Source: Aquincola tertiaricarbonis (GTDB lineage: Bacteria; Pseudomonadota; Gammaproteobacteria; Burkholderiales; Burkholderiaceae_C). From it: a stretch of 64,000 bases of DNA. The position numbers and the translations under genes are program-made. Shown piece by piece: positions 17,971-29,099 of the stretch; positions within the stretch are counted from its first letter, which is position 1; each line of letters opens with the position of its first letter. Below the pieces are notes generated by a model. That model was not told the DNA's origin, made no database searches, and worked only from the letters and a program-made list of their open reading frames with translations. Where the stretch lies: NCBI RefSeq assembly GCF_023573145.1, contig NZ_CP097636.1, positions 1,302,001 through 1,366,000 of the forward strand. Direction: 5' to 3'.

Positions 17971-18891
17971 CTATTCCGCATTACGGGCGCGCAGACGATC
18001 GGTCAGATGGTTCAGAACGGCGTCCACCTTGGGCAGCAACTGCCGGCTGCGCTGCCACAGCAGGTAAAGCGGCAGCCCGTCGATGGCATGGGAAGGCAGC
18101 ACGCGCACCAGCTCGCCTTTGGCCAGCAGATCGGCCACCAGCCAGGTGGACAGCTGGCCCACCCCGAAGCCCTGGCAGACCGCTTGCACCCACGACTCCG
18201 CACTGCCGATTTCCAGGCGGGCCTGCGGATGGAAGTGCTCGACCGGTGCGTCACCGCGTTGGACGAGCCAGGGGCTGGGTGTGCCATCGGGGCGGCGGTA
18301 CAGCACCGCGTCGACGTGATGCAGCGCCTCCAGCTCGTCGGGGATGGCGCCCACGCGCGCGAGGTAGCTGGGCGCGCAGCAGAAGATCCGGCGTTCCCTC
18401 CCCAGGAAGCGATGGCCGATGGGAGCCGGCCAGGCCTCCGCCCCACCCAGGCGTACCGCTACGTCGATACCGTCTTCCACCAGATCGATGAAGCGATCGG
18501 TGAACGAGACCTGCGGCTGCACGGCCGGGTGGGCCTTCAAGAAGTCGAACAGCGCCGGCATCACATGCATGCGGCCGTAGGTGGCGGGCAGGTCGATGCG
18601 CAGCTTGCCGGCGGGCACCAGGTCCTCGGCCTTGAGCACATGTTCGGCTTCCTCCAGTTCCACCAGCACCTTCTGGCAGGTCCGGTAGAAGGCCTGCCCG
18701 GCGTCGGTCAAGCCCAGCCGACGCGTGGAGCGCTCGAACAGCCGAACTCCCAGCCGCGCCTCCAGCCGCGCGACGGACTTGCCCACGGCCGAGTTGGTCA
18801 GGTTCAAGCGCTCCGCCGCCGCGGTGAAGCTGCCGGCGTCGACCGCTGTGACGAAGACGTCGATGCCTTTGAGGCGTTCGGAGGAGTGCAT
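17971..18891 (-). CDS. LysR-family transcriptional regulator
   Basis: A 306-residue LysR regulator. The winged helix-turn-helix is at residues 1-60 (MHSSERLKGIDVFVTAVDAGSF, AAERLNLTNSAVGKSVARLE). The LysR substrate-binding domain (about 90-295) follows the usual two-lobe pattern. The start is set at 18891; a longer in-frame ORF reaching 19020 runs through the tRNA-Ser gene and is artefactual. It most resembles the CrgA/DmlR-like group. The MFS gene immediately downstream is the likely target, by context only. Confidence 0.9.
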   Translation of the reverse strand: MHSSERLKGIDVFVTAVDAGSFTAAAERLNLTNSAVGKSVARLEARLGVRLFERSTRRLGLTDAGQAFYRTCQKVLVELEEAEHVLKAEDLVPAGKLRIDLPATYGRMHVMPALFDFLKAHPAVQPQVSFTDRFIDLVEDGIDVAVRLGGAEAWPAPIGHRFLGRERRIFCCAPSYLARVGAIPDELEALHHVDAVLYRRPDGTPSPWLVQRGDAPVEHFHPQARLEIGSAESWVQAVCQGFGVGQLSTWLVADLLAKGELVRVLPSHAIDGLPLYLLWQRSRQLLPKVDAVLNHLTDRLRARNAE

Positions 18892-18918
18892 GGGGGGGTG
18901 GGAGGACCGTCCAGTGGC

Positions 18919-18945
18919 GGCACTGCGGCTCTCAGCGGCAGTGCC
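18919..18945. terminator. Hairpin just after tRNA-Ser
   Basis: GGCACTGC (18919-18926) and GCAGTGCC (18938-18945) make a perfect 8-bp stem immediately downstream of the tRNA-Ser 3' end on the minus strand. There is no strong T-tract, but the position fits a tRNA terminator or processing structure. Confidence 0.45.
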
Positions 18946-18946
18946 C

Positions 18947-19034
18947 TGGCGGAAGCGGTGAGATTCGAACTCACGGGCCCTTGCGAGCCGCCGGTTTTCA
19001 AGACCGGTGCAATCGACCACTCTGCCACGCTTCC
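18947..19034 (-). tRNA. tRNA-Ser(UGA)
   Basis: On the minus strand the acceptor arm GGAAGCG pairs with CGCTTCC, followed by discriminator G and an encoded CCA end. The D arm is GCAGAGTGGTCGATTGC. The anticodon stem CCGGT/ACCGG holds the loop CTTGAAA, giving anticodon TGA. A long class II variable arm typical of serine is present, and the T arm is GTGAG-TTCGAAT-CTCAC. All arms pair fully. Confidence 0.97.
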
Positions 19035-19060
19035 TGGGGTCTTCAGGCGCGCATTCTCGC

Positions 19061-19885
19061 TCAACCCGGCACGGCCGCCTGATCGCACTGGATCTGGTGC
19101 ACTTCGCGGCGGCCGCCGTCCACGCGCATGGCCGTCAGTTGGCCGCCCCACACGCAGCCTGAGTCCAGGCACAGCAGGTCTTGTCGCTGGGTGTAGCCCA
19201 GGGTGGACCAGTGGCCGAAGGCGATGGGCACGCCCGCGGTGGCGCGGCTGGGCACGTCGAACCAGGGGTGGTGGCCTTCGGGGGCGGCGCCGGTGCCGTC
19301 CTTGGTCTTGAAGTCCAGCGTGCCGTCGGCCGTGCAAAAGCGGATGCGGGTGAGCACGTTCACCACCAGGCGCAGGCGGTCGTGGCCTTGGAGGTCGTCG
19401 TGCCACCGGTCGGGCTGGTTGCCGTACATCGCGGCCAGGAAGGCCGGCAGGTCGGCGCTGCGCAGCATCGCTTCCACCTCGCCGGCCAGGGCCAGGGTGG
19501 TGGCGGCGTCCCACTGGGGCACCACGCCGGCATGCACGCACAGCCAGCCGCTGTCCATCAATGCCAGCGGGCGCTGGCGCAGCCAGGCCAGCCATTCTTC
19601 GCGCCGCGGGTCGGCCAGCAGGTCGGCCAGCGTGTCGCCGCGGTGCTGGGGGCGTATGCCGTGGGCCACGGCCAGCAGGTGCAGGTCGTGGTTGCCCAGC
19701 AGCGCCTCGGCCGAGCTGCCCAGCGCATGCAGCTGGCGCACCGTGTCCAACGAGCGCGGGCCGCGGTTGACGATGTCGCCCAGCACCGTGAGGTGGTCGC
19801 GTGAAGGGGAGAAGGCGATCTCGTCGAGCAGCCGCTCGAACGCGTCGCAGCAGCCTTGCAGGTCGCCGATGAGGTAGTGCATCAC
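19061..19885 (-). CDS. apaH: Symmetrical bis(5'-nucleosyl)-tetraphosphatase (Ap4A hydrolase)
   Basis: Cleaves diadenosine tetraphosphate to two ADP in the cytoplasm. It has 274 residues, the normal family length. The metallophosphoesterase motifs are GDLQG (residues 7-11), GDIVNRGP, GNHDLHL and later HAG and GHWSTLG. The Gln in GDLQG in place of His is the usual form in many proteobacterial ApaH proteins, so it is not a defect. The gene is divergent from the CBS-domain membrane protein, with a 70-bp gap holding the promoters. Confidence 0.95.
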   Translation of the reverse strand: MMHYLIGDLQGCCDAFERLLDEIAFSPSRDHLTVLGDIVNRGPRSLDTVRQLHALGSSAEALLGNHDLHLLAVAHGIRPQHRGDTLADLLADPRREEWLAWLRQRPLALMDSGWLCVHAGVVPQWDAATTLALAGEVEAMLRSADLPAFLAAMYGNQPDRWHDDLQGHDRLRLVVNVLTRIRFCTADGTLDFKTKDGTGAAPEGHHPWFDVPSRATAGVPIAFGHWSTLGYTQRQDLLCLDSGCVWGGQLTAMRVDGGRREVHQIQCDQAAVPG

Positions 19886-19955
19886 CTGATTCTGCTACGC
19901 TGCCTGCTCCGCCTGACCCGGTGCCGCCGCGCCTTCGCGCCGCGGCATTTTTTGA

Positions 19956-21263
19956 ATGGACATTGCGCTACTCGTCTTCCTGATCCTGATCAACGGCCTT
20001 TTTGCCATGTCCGAGATGGCGCTGGCCTCCAGCCGCAAGGCCCGGCTGCAGGTGATGGTGGAGGGCAACGAGCCCGGCTCGCAGGCGGCGATGGACCTGC
20101 ACGACGACCCGACCAAGTTCCTGTCCACGGTGCAGATCGGCATCACGTCCATCGGCGTGCTCAACGGCATCGTGGGTGAATCGGCCTTTGCCGGTCCGCT
20201 GGCCGACTGGCTGGTGCTGCGCTTCGACCTGCCCGAGCGGGCGGCCGGCATCACCGCCACCGCGCTGGTGGTGATGACCATCACCTTCGCCACCATCATC
20301 TTCGGCGAGCTGGTGCCCAAGCGCCTGGGCCAGATGTTCCCCGAGCGCATCGCCCGCCTGGTGGCGCGGCCGATGGTGTGGCTGTCCACCGCCACCCGGC
20401 CGTTCGTGGCGCTGCTGTCGGTGGCCACCGAGGGCACGCTGCGGCTGCTGGGCATCAAGTCGGGGCCCAACCGCAGCGTGACGGAAGAAGAGATCGCCGC
20501 CAGCCTGGAAGAGGGCCTGGACGCCGGCGTCATCGAGCACCAGGAGCATCAGATGGTGCGCAACGTCTTCCGGCTCGACGACCGGCAGGTGGGCTCGATG
20601 ATGATCCCGCGCAACGAGATCGAATGGCTGGACGTCAATGCCCCGATGGAGCAGACGCTGGCGCAGATGGCCGAAGGCGGCCACACCCGCTACCCGGTGT
20701 GCCGCGGCGGCATGCAGGACGTGATCGGCGTAGTGTCGGCGCAAAGCCTGCTGCCGGCGCTGGCGCGGGGCCAGCAGGCCTCGCTCACCGAGTACCTGAC
20801 GCCGCCGGTCTTCGTGCCCGAGACGCTGTCGGGCATGGAACTGCTGGAGCACTTCCGCGCCTCGGGCGCGGAGCTGGTTTTCGTGGTGGACGAATACGGC
20901 GAAGTGCAGGGCGTGATCACCGTGCGCGACGTGCTGGAAGCCATCACCGGCGAATTTGGCGCGCCCACCGACGAAGACGCCTGGGCCGTGCCGCGCGACG
21001 ACGGCAGCTGGCTGCTGGACGGGCTGATTCCCGTGCCCGAGCTGAAGGACCGCCTGCACCTGAAAGAGCTGCCCGAAGAAGACCGGGGCCGCTACAACAC
21101 CCTGGCTGGCATGATCATGCTGCTGCTGGGCCGGCTGCCACGCACCGCCGACAAGGTGGAGTGGGGCGGCTGGCTGTTCGAGGTCGTCGACCTGGACGGC
21201 AAGCGCGTGGACAAGGTGCTGGTCAGCCGCCTGCCCTCGAACGAAACCGAGACTGAAGAATGA
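19956..21263 (+). CDS. CNNM/CBS/CorC-domain inner-membrane protein (hemolysin C family)
   Basis: A 435-residue membrane protein with three modules. An N-terminal DUF21/CNNM transmembrane domain spans about 1-180 (LINGLFAMSEMALASSRKARLQ). A CBS pair spans about 205-330 (MIPRNEIEWLD, VVDEYGEVQGVITVRDVLE). A C-terminal CorC_HlyC domain follows (about 345-430). The family is linked to magnesium or cobalt efflux or cation balance rather than true haemolysis. Its stop overlaps the sapC start (ATGA), so the two are translationally coupled. Confidence 0.92.
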   Translation: MDIALLVFLILINGLFAMSEMALASSRKARLQVMVEGNEPGSQAAMDLHDDPTKFLSTVQIGITSIGVLNGIVGESAFAGPLADWLVLRFDLPERAAGITATALVVMTITFATIIFGELVPKRLGQMFPERIARLVARPMVWLSTATRPFVALLSVATEGTLRLLGIKSGPNRSVTEEEIAASLEEGLDAGVIEHQEHQMVRNVFRLDDRQVGSMMIPRNEIEWLDVNAPMEQTLAQMAEGGHTRYPVCRGGMQDVIGVVSAQSLLPALARGQQASLTEYLTPPVFVPETLSGMELLEHFRASGAELVFVVDEYGEVQGVITVRDVLEAITGEFGAPTDEDAWAVPRDDGSWLLDGLIPVPELKDRLHLKELPEEDRGRYNTLAGMIMLLLGRLPRTADKVEWGGWLFEVVDLDGKRVDKVLVSRLPSNETETEE

Positions 21264-22006
21264 TCCATCCTTCCCTGCACAAGAACCCCGTGGCGCTGGA
21301 CCGTGACCAGCACCGTACGCTGCGTGTGCGGCAAGACTTTGCCGACGTGTCGCACACCATCGGGCTCAACTCCATGTTCCTCACCGCGGTGGAGTTCTCC
21401 GACGCGTGCAAGGAATACCCCATCGTCTTCGTGCGTGCCGGCACCGACCCGCAGACGCAGAAGCCCGACATTGCGCCGGTGGCCGTGTTCGGCCTCTCGC
21501 CCGACGAGAACCTGTTTGCCGAAGGCACCCGCTGGGGCGCCGACTACGTGCCCGCGGTGCTGCGCGCCTACCCCTTCGCGATGGCGCCGATCGGCCCCGA
21601 CAACTACGCCGTGTGCGTGGCGCGCGAGTGGGCCGGCTTCTCCGAGACCGAAGGCACGCCGCTGTTCGACGAGCAGGGTGCGCCCACCACGTACCTGAAG
21701 GACATGCAGCAGTTCCTGGAAAAGCTGGAGCTGGAGGTGCAGCGCACCCGCCTGGTGGGCCAGAAGCTGCTGGAGCTGGAGCTGCTGCGCGACATGCGCT
21801 TCGACGCCACGCTGCCCGATGGCAACAAGCTGACGGTGGACGGCTTCCTGGCCGTGGACGAAGCCAAGTTCACCGCGCTGCCCGACGACAAGGTGCTGGA
21901 GCTGTACCGCAGCGGCCTGATGGGCCTGATCCATGCGCACCAGGTGTCGCTGGGCAACATGACGCGGCTGATCGCCCGCCGGGTCCGCCGCACCGCCAAC
22001 GCTTGA
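21260..22006 (+). CDS. SapC family protein
   Basis: A 248-residue soluble protein matching the SapC family: HKNPVALDRDQHRTLRV, HTIGLNSMFLTAVEFSDACKEYPIVFVR, and later LDRxxxFxGL-like and DFLAVDE regions. SapC is named from an S-layer-associated locus in Campylobacter, but its biochemical role is not established. Starting within the stop codon of the CNNM/CorC gene, it is in an operon with that membrane protein. Confidence 0.85.
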   Translation: MIHPSLHKNPVALDRDQHRTLRVRQDFADVSHTIGLNSMFLTAVEFSDACKEYPIVFVRAGTDPQTQKPDIAPVAVFGLSPDENLFAEGTRWGADYVPAVLRAYPFAMAPIGPDNYAVCVAREWAGFSETEGTPLFDEQGAPTTYLKDMQQFLEKLELEVQRTRLVGQKLLELELLRDMRFDATLPDGNKLTVDGFLAVDEAKFTALPDDKVLELYRSGLMGLIHAHQVSLGNMTRLIARRVRRTANA

Positions 22007-22015
22007 CATGGAGCC

Positions 22016-22170
22016 CCCAAGCTCGCTGCGCTCGCACCCCCCCGAGGGGGAGCACCCGCCCTTGGGGCGGCCCGGCGGGCGGGTGGTTCGCCCACTGGTG
22101 CGCTAAGCGCACGCGGCACCCAGGCGGCCCGCTAGCATCGCTGCCCGGGCCGCAGGGGCGGCCCCAGGAG
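22016..22170. repeat. Intergenic repeat-like, hairpin-rich element before pcaB
   Basis: This segment holds the phrase CTCGCTGCGCTCGC, a C-run/G-run hairpin (CCCCC with GAGGGGG), and further short inverted repeats such as GCGC-taa-GCGC. This style of high-GC intergenic phrase also appears in the 42.2-43.2 kb island (ACTGCGCTCG). It probably terminates sapC transcription and belongs to a dispersed genomic repeat family. Confidence 0.45.
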
Positions 22171-22178
22171 CGATCGGC

Positions 22179-23615
22179 ATGTCGGGTTCCGCGTTCGAAG
22201 GTTTCTTGTCCACGCCGCAGATGCTGGCCGTGTTCGGCGACCAGTCTGTGATGCAGGCGATGATGGACTTCGAGTCCGCGCTGGCCCGGGCCGAGGCGGC
22301 GGTGGGCCTCATCACCCCGGCTGCGGCCACCGCCATCGCCGGCGTGTGCCGGGCCGAGCTGTACGACGTGCCAGCCCTGGTGGCCGCCAGCGGCCGCGCC
22401 GGCAGCCTGGCCATCCCGATGGTCAAGCGCCTGACCGAGACGGTGGCGCTGTTCGATACCCAGGCCGCCCAGGTGGTGCACTGGGGTGGCACCAGCCAGG
22501 ACGTGATCGACACCGCGATGGTGCTGGTCACCCGCCGCGCGCTGGCGCTGATCGACGCCGACCTGAGCGCGCTGAATGCCGCGCTGCTGGCGCTGGCCGA
22601 GCAGCACGTGGCCACGCCCATCATGGGCCGCACGCTGATGCAGCCGGCTTCGGTGGTGAGCTTCGGTTTCAAGGTGATGGGCTGGGTGGGCCCGCTGGTG
22701 CGCTGCCAGCAGCGGCTGCATGCGGCCGCGGCGCGGGCGCTGCAGCTGCAGTTCGGCGGCGCGGTGGGCACGCTGGCCACGCTGGGCGAGCAAGGGCCCA
22801 CGGTGGCCCAGCACATGGCGCAGCAGCTGCACCTGCCGCCCTGGCAGGGCGCCTGGCACACCCAGCGCGACGACTGGGTGGCCCTGGGCTGCGAGGTGGG
22901 CGTGCTGGTGGGTGCGCTGGGCAAGTTCGCGCGCGACCTGTCGCTGATGAGCCAGGGCGAGATCGGCGAGCTGAACGAGCCCACTGGCGCCGGCCGCGGC
23001 GGCAGCACCGCGCTGCCGCACAAGCGCAACCCGGTGGCCAGCATGGTGGCCCTGGCCGCCGCGCAGCGCGCCCCGCACCGCGTGGCTGCGCTGCTGGCCG
23101 ACATGTCGCAGGAACATGAACGCGGCCTGGGCAACTGGCAGGCCGAGCTGGCGGACTGGGCCGGGCTCTTCATCAGCGCCCATGGCGCGGTGCATGCATT
23201 GGCCGAAGCCGCCGCCGGCCTGCAGGTGAACCCGCAGCGCATGCGCGATCACATCGAGGCGCTGCAAGGCCTGGTGAGTGCCGAGGCCTGCAGCACCCGG
23301 CTGGCCGGTGTCATCGGCAAGCCGGAGGCACAGCGCTTGCTGGAAGACCTGTCGAAGCGGGTGATGAGCGAACACCGCCACCTGCGCGAGCTGCTGCTGC
23401 AGGCGGTGGCCGACGATCCGCGGCTGCAGCCCGCGGTGCCGCCCGAAGACATCCATCGCCTGTTCGATGCCGACCATGCTGCCCGCCACGGCGCCGAGCG
23501 TGCCCGCGAGCAGCTGGCCCGCTACCGGCCGCTGGCCGCGCAGCTGGCCGCCGCCAAGCCCTTCGACGTCCCCGAATCCAACCTCCAAGATCACAGCCCA
23601 CAGGAACAAGCATGA
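22179..23615 (+). CDS. pcaB: 3-carboxy-cis,cis-muconate cycloisomerase
   Basis: Lactonises 3-carboxy-cis,cis-muconate in the protocatechuate branch of the beta-ketoadipate pathway. It has 478 residues, slightly longer than the usual 450. Fumarase/aspartase superfamily hallmarks are HWGGTSQDVIDTA (about 105-117), LGEQGPTV, and the signature loop GGSTALPHKRNP near 272-283. The final stop overlaps the start of the PcaC-PcaD fusion gene (ATGA), which supplies the next two pathway steps. No pcaGH dioxygenase genes are in the window. Confidence 0.93.
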   Translation: MSGSAFEGFLSTPQMLAVFGDQSVMQAMMDFESALARAEAAVGLITPAAATAIAGVCRAELYDVPALVAASGRAGSLAIPMVKRLTETVALFDTQAAQVVHWGGTSQDVIDTAMVLVTRRALALIDADLSALNAALLALAEQHVATPIMGRTLMQPASVVSFGFKVMGWVGPLVRCQQRLHAAAARALQLQFGGAVGTLATLGEQGPTVAQHMAQQLHLPPWQGAWHTQRDDWVALGCEVGVLVGALGKFARDLSLMSQGEIGELNEPTGAGRGGSTALPHKRNPVASMVALAAAQRAPHRVAALLADMSQEHERGLGNWQAELADWAGLFISAHGAVHALAEAAAGLQVNPQRMRDHIEALQGLVSAEACSTRLAGVIGKPEAQRLLEDLSKRVMSEHRHLRELLLQAVADDPRLQPAVPPEDIHRLFDADHAARHGAERAREQLARYRPLAAQLAAAKPFDVPESNLQDHSPQEQA

Positions 23616-24835
23616 GCTCTCGCCAGGATGATTTCGACCGCGGCCTGAAGAACCGCCGCGCGGTGCTGGGCGACGCCTGGGTGGACAAGTCCACCGCCGG
23701 CGCCAATGCCTTCAATGCCGAGTTCCAGGACCTGATCACCCGCTTCGCGTGGAACGACATCTGGGGCCGCCCGGGCCTGGACCACACCACCCGCCGCCTG
23801 CTGGTGCTGGGCATGTGCATGGGTCTGGCCCGGTGGGAAGAGTTCGAGCTGCATTGCGGCGCCGCCATCCGCGGCGGCGTGCCGCTGGACACCATCAAGG
23901 AGGTGCTGATGCAGGGCGCCATCTACTGCGGCGTGCCGGCGGCCAACACCGCCTTCAAGCTCACGGTGGACATCCTGAAGAAGGAAGGCCTGCTGCCCGA
24001 GCCCGCGCCGCTGACGCCCGGCCCGCGCGTGCAGCTGCACCACACCTTCAGCCAGCCGCAGCTGCAGGTGGCGCTGCAGGGCACCGACAGCGGCCTGCCC
24101 ATCGTGCTGAGCCATGCGCTGGGCCTGGACCTGCACATGTGGGACGGCCTGGCCGCCGAGCTGGGCAAGAGCCACCCGGTGCTGCGCTACGACCACCGCG
24201 GCCATGGCGGCTCGGCGGTGCCCGAAGCCGCCTTCACCATGGACGATCTGGTGGACGACGCGGCGCGGCTGATCCGCGAATGGGGCCGTGGCCCGGTGCT
24301 GTTCATCGGCCTGTCGATGGGCGGCATGGTGGGCCAGGGCCTGGCCATCCGCCACCCCGAGCTGGTCAAGGGCCTGGTGCTGGCCAACACCACCTCGCAA
24401 TACTCGGATGCGGCCAAGACCGCCTGGGTGCAGCGCATCGAAACGGTGAAGGCCGGCGGCATGGCCGCGGTGGCCGACATGGTGGTGCAGCGCTACATGC
24501 ACGAAGACCACCGCCAGGCCCACCCGGCGCAGGCCGAGGCGCTGCGCAGCCGGCTGCTGCGCACCTCGCCGCAAGGTTATGCGGGCGCCTGCGCCGCGGT
24601 GATGTCGGTCGACTGGCTGGGCCGCCTGGCCGAGGTGAAGGCACCCACGCTGGTGATCGCCGGTGCCCGCGACGCCGGTGCCACGCCGGCCATGGCGCAG
24701 GCCATCGCCGAGCAGGTGCCCGGCGCGCAGCTGGAAGTGCTGGCCGATGCCAGCCACCTGAGCGTGCAGGAGACGCCGGCCGAGTTCAACCGGCTGCTGC
24801 AGGCCTTCATCGAACGCGTGCGCCAGGCGGGCTGA
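23612..24835 (+). CDS. Fused 4-carboxymuconolactone decarboxylase / 3-oxoadipate enol-lactonase (order C-D)
   Basis: A 407-residue bifunctional protein. Residues 1-128 are a carboxymuconolactone decarboxylase domain (RLLVLGMCMGLARWEEFELH, KEVLMQGAIYCGVPAANTAF). A short Pro-rich linker follows. Residues about 138-407 form an alpha/beta-hydrolase enol-lactonase (YDHRGHGGS, nucleophile elbow GLSMGG near 235, catalytic His in DASHLSVQE). It performs the two steps after PcaB, leading to 3-oxoadipate. The classical actinobacterial PcaL fusion has the lactonase first; here the order is reversed. It is coupled at both ends: ATGA with pcaB and TGATG with the peptidase gene. Confidence 0.92.
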   Translation: MSSRQDDFDRGLKNRRAVLGDAWVDKSTAGANAFNAEFQDLITRFAWNDIWGRPGLDHTTRRLLVLGMCMGLARWEEFELHCGAAIRGGVPLDTIKEVLMQGAIYCGVPAANTAFKLTVDILKKEGLLPEPAPLTPGPRVQLHHTFSQPQLQVALQGTDSGLPIVLSHALGLDLHMWDGLAAELGKSHPVLRYDHRGHGGSAVPEAAFTMDDLVDDAARLIREWGRGPVLFIGLSMGGMVGQGLAIRHPELVKGLVLANTTSQYSDAAKTAWVQRIETVKAGGMAAVADMVVQRYMHEDHRQAHPAQAEALRSRLLRTSPQGYAGACAAVMSVDWLGRLAEVKAPTLVIAGARDAGATPAMAQAIAEQVPGAQLEVLADASHLSVQETPAEFNRLLQAFIERVRQAG

Positions 24836-26160
24836 TGGGTCATCCGAAGTCGGTGCAGCCGCAGGGCGATGCCAGCGTGCAGGAATCCAAAGTGGAGGTG
24901 GCCACGCTGGCCAATGGCGTGCAGGTGCTGGCGCTGCGGCTGCCGCAGCTGCCCACCGCCAGCGTCAGCGTGTTCGTGCGCACCGGCAGCCTGCATGAAA
25001 GCCGTCGCAGCAACGGCATCAGCCATGTGGTGGAGCACATGGCCTTCAAGGGCACGCAGGGCCGCAGCTGCCAGCAGATCAACCTCGATGCCGAGCTGCT
25101 GGGCGCCGAGGTCAATGCCCACACCGACAAGGACCACACCGCGTACCACATGCGCGGTCTGGCGGCCGATGCGCCGGCCTTCGTGGCGATGCTGGGCGAC
25201 ATCGTGCGCCACGGCACCTACCCCGAGGCCGAGCTGGCCCGTGAGCGCGACGTCATCCTGCAGGAGCTGAGCGAGGACGACGACGACCCGGTGAGCACTG
25301 CCTACAAGCTGTTCGACCACCACTGCTTCGGCGCCCACCCGATGGCGCTGCCGGTGATCGGTTCGCGCCGCGTGATCGAAACGCTGACCCGCGACGAGCT
25401 GATGGCCTACGTGGCCCGCCAGTACACCGGCGCCAACGTGGTGGTGGCCGCGGCCGGTGACGTGCAGCTGCACAGCCTGGCCACGGCGGCCGAGGCCGCC
25501 TTCGCCAGCATGCCGGCCGGCACGCCCAACACCGTGGCGCCGCCGCAGCACCTGGGCGGCCTGGGCGCCAAGCGCCAGACCGGCGCCAGCCAGACGCATG
25601 TCGTCATGGGCTTTCCCATTCCCGCGCTGGCGCAGCCGCACCATGCGGCGGTGATGGCGGCGGCCGTGTTCGGCGAGGGCATGAGCTCGCCGCTGATGGA
25701 CGAGATCCGCGAGCGGCGCGGCATCGCCTACTACTGCAGCTGCTCGGCCGACGTGTACGAGCACTGCGGCCAGTTCATCGTCGAGGCGTCGATGCACCCC
25801 GACCGGGTGGACGAATACCTGGGCGCCGTCACCGGACTGCTGGCCGCGCATGCGCAGGGCATAGCTGCGGTGTCGCTGCAGCGCGCGCGCAAGCAGCTGC
25901 AGGTGCGTGAGCTGCTGGACGCCGAGCGCCCGCAGCGCCGGCTGGAACGCGCCGCGCTGGACATGATGTCGCTGGGCCGCGTGCGCGACCCGCGCGAGCG
26001 GGCCGACGCGCTGGCCGCCTTGAGCGCGGGCCAGGTGAGCCAGGCCTTCGCCGACCTGCTGCGCCAGCCGGTGGCGCTGGCCATGGCCGGCCGGGTGAAG
26101 CCCGGCGCCATCGATCGCGCGCGCCAGGCCCTGGCGGCGCAGGGCATCGGCGGGGTTTGA
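24835..26160 (+). CDS. M16 family zinc peptidase
   Basis: A 441-residue pitrilysin/insulinase-type protease. The inverted zinc motif HxxEH is present as HVVEH at about 64-68, with the third ligand glutamate in the RERDVILQEL helix near 140. The second M16_C domain includes the RERRGIAYYCSCS region. This is one catalytic half of the type seen in processing-peptidase-like bacterial proteins; no separate inactive partner gene is adjacent. The ATG overlaps the preceding stop (TGATG), so it is translated from the pca operon. Why a peptidase sits there is unclear. Confidence 0.9.
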   Translation: MGHPKSVQPQGDASVQESKVEVATLANGVQVLALRLPQLPTASVSVFVRTGSLHESRRSNGISHVVEHMAFKGTQGRSCQQINLDAELLGAEVNAHTDKDHTAYHMRGLAADAPAFVAMLGDIVRHGTYPEAELARERDVILQELSEDDDDPVSTAYKLFDHHCFGAHPMALPVIGSRRVIETLTRDELMAYVARQYTGANVVVAAAGDVQLHSLATAAEAAFASMPAGTPNTVAPPQHLGGLGAKRQTGASQTHVVMGFPIPALAQPHHAAVMAAAVFGEGMSSPLMDEIRERRGIAYYCSCSADVYEHCGQFIVEASMHPDRVDEYLGAVTGLLAAHAQGIAAVSLQRARKQLQVRELLDAERPQRRLERAALDMMSLGRVRDPRERADALAALSAGQVSQAFADLLRQPVALAMAGRVKPGAIDRARQALAAQGIGGV

Positions 26161-28389
<2,229 letters not shown>

Positions 28390-28468
28390 TCAGCGAGCGT
28401 ATGCGGCGCGGGGAAGGATGTCGATCGGTAAACCCGCCCATCGGCGGCTGCTTTGCACGGCAACCCCC

Positions 28469-28957
28469 CTAGCAGCGTGGTCGACCGCACAGCTTGCGCA
28501 GCAGCTCGAACAGCAGCGCGCCTTCACCGGGCGTCAGGCGCTGCAGCAGCGCCTGCTCCATGGTGCGTGCCGCCTCGGCGGCCTGTTCGGCCAGGGCCTG
28601 GCCCTGCGGCGTCAGCCGCACTTCGCGCGTGCGGCGGTCCTGGGCGCTGTCGGAGCGGGCCAGCAGGCCGCGTTCTTCCATGCGGTCGAGCAGCACCGTC
28701 AGGTGCGGCGCCGAGAGCGCCAGCGCACCGGCCAGGTGCTTGGGCGCGCTGCCGTCGTTGGCCTGCAGCAGCATCAGCAGCGAGAACTCCACCGGCCGTA
28801 GCTCCAGCGGCGTGCCGATGCTGCGGGCATAGGCGCGGCCCGCATGCACGCTGGCCTGGGCGAGCTGGTAGCCCAGCACCTGGGCCAGTGCGCCCTCGTC
28901 CAGCAGGCCCGTGGCGGGCGCGCGATCGTCGTCGTCAGGGGCGGGCGGGGCAGTCAC
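28469..28957 (-). CDS. MarR-family transcriptional regulator, likely repressor of hydroxycinnamate operon
   Basis: A winged-helix MarR protein of about 162 residues. Core features are VEFSLLMLLQANDGSAPKHLAGALALSAPHLTVLLDRMEERGLLARSDSAQDRRTREVRLTPQG, which is the full helix-turn-helix plus wing. I place the start at the GTG at 28957; another GTG at 28996 would add 13 residues and cannot be excluded. It is divergent from the amidohydrolase/feruloyl-CoA synthase operon, the arrangement of CouR/FerR-type MarR repressors that respond to hydroxycinnamoyl-CoA. Two TTAA-flanked palindromes lie in between. Confidence 0.85.
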   Translation of the reverse strand: MTAPPAPDDDDRAPATGLLDEGALAQVLGYQLAQASVHAGRAYARSIGTPLELRPVEFSLLMLLQANDGSAPKHLAGALALSAPHLTVLLDRMEERGLLARSDSAQDRRTREVRLTPQGQALAEQAAEAARTMEQALLQRLTPGEGALLFELLRKLCGRPRC

Positions 28958-29052
28958 GCGATGCAGTGTAGTCAGGGCCTGCAGGGCGCAGCGCACCCCC
29001 GTGACGGGCGTGGCTGCGCTGCGGCCGGGGTGTGCCCGTGCAACCGCAGCAG

Positions 29053-29074
29053 GATAGTTAATGAAGTGAATTAA
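29053..29074. promoter_or_regulatory. MarR operator candidate 1
   Basis: TTAAT-gaagtga-ATTAA (29058-29074) is a 5-bp inverted repeat preceded by GATAG at 29053, in an AT-rich patch. The same GATAGTTAA word recurs at 29145. A repeated AT-rich palindrome between a MarR gene and its presumed target operon suggests repressor sites. Confidence 0.5.
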
Positions 29075-29099
29075 ACCGGCAACGTTCGGCCGGCCAGAG

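Noticed and set aside
18892..19020. N-terminal extension of the LysR regulator
   Set aside because: The extension is translated tRNA-Ser sequence; the real start is at 18891.
19061..19885. Gln instead of His in the first metal motif of ApaH
   Set aside because: GDLQG is a common form in proteobacterial ApaH proteins, so it is not a sign of inactivity.
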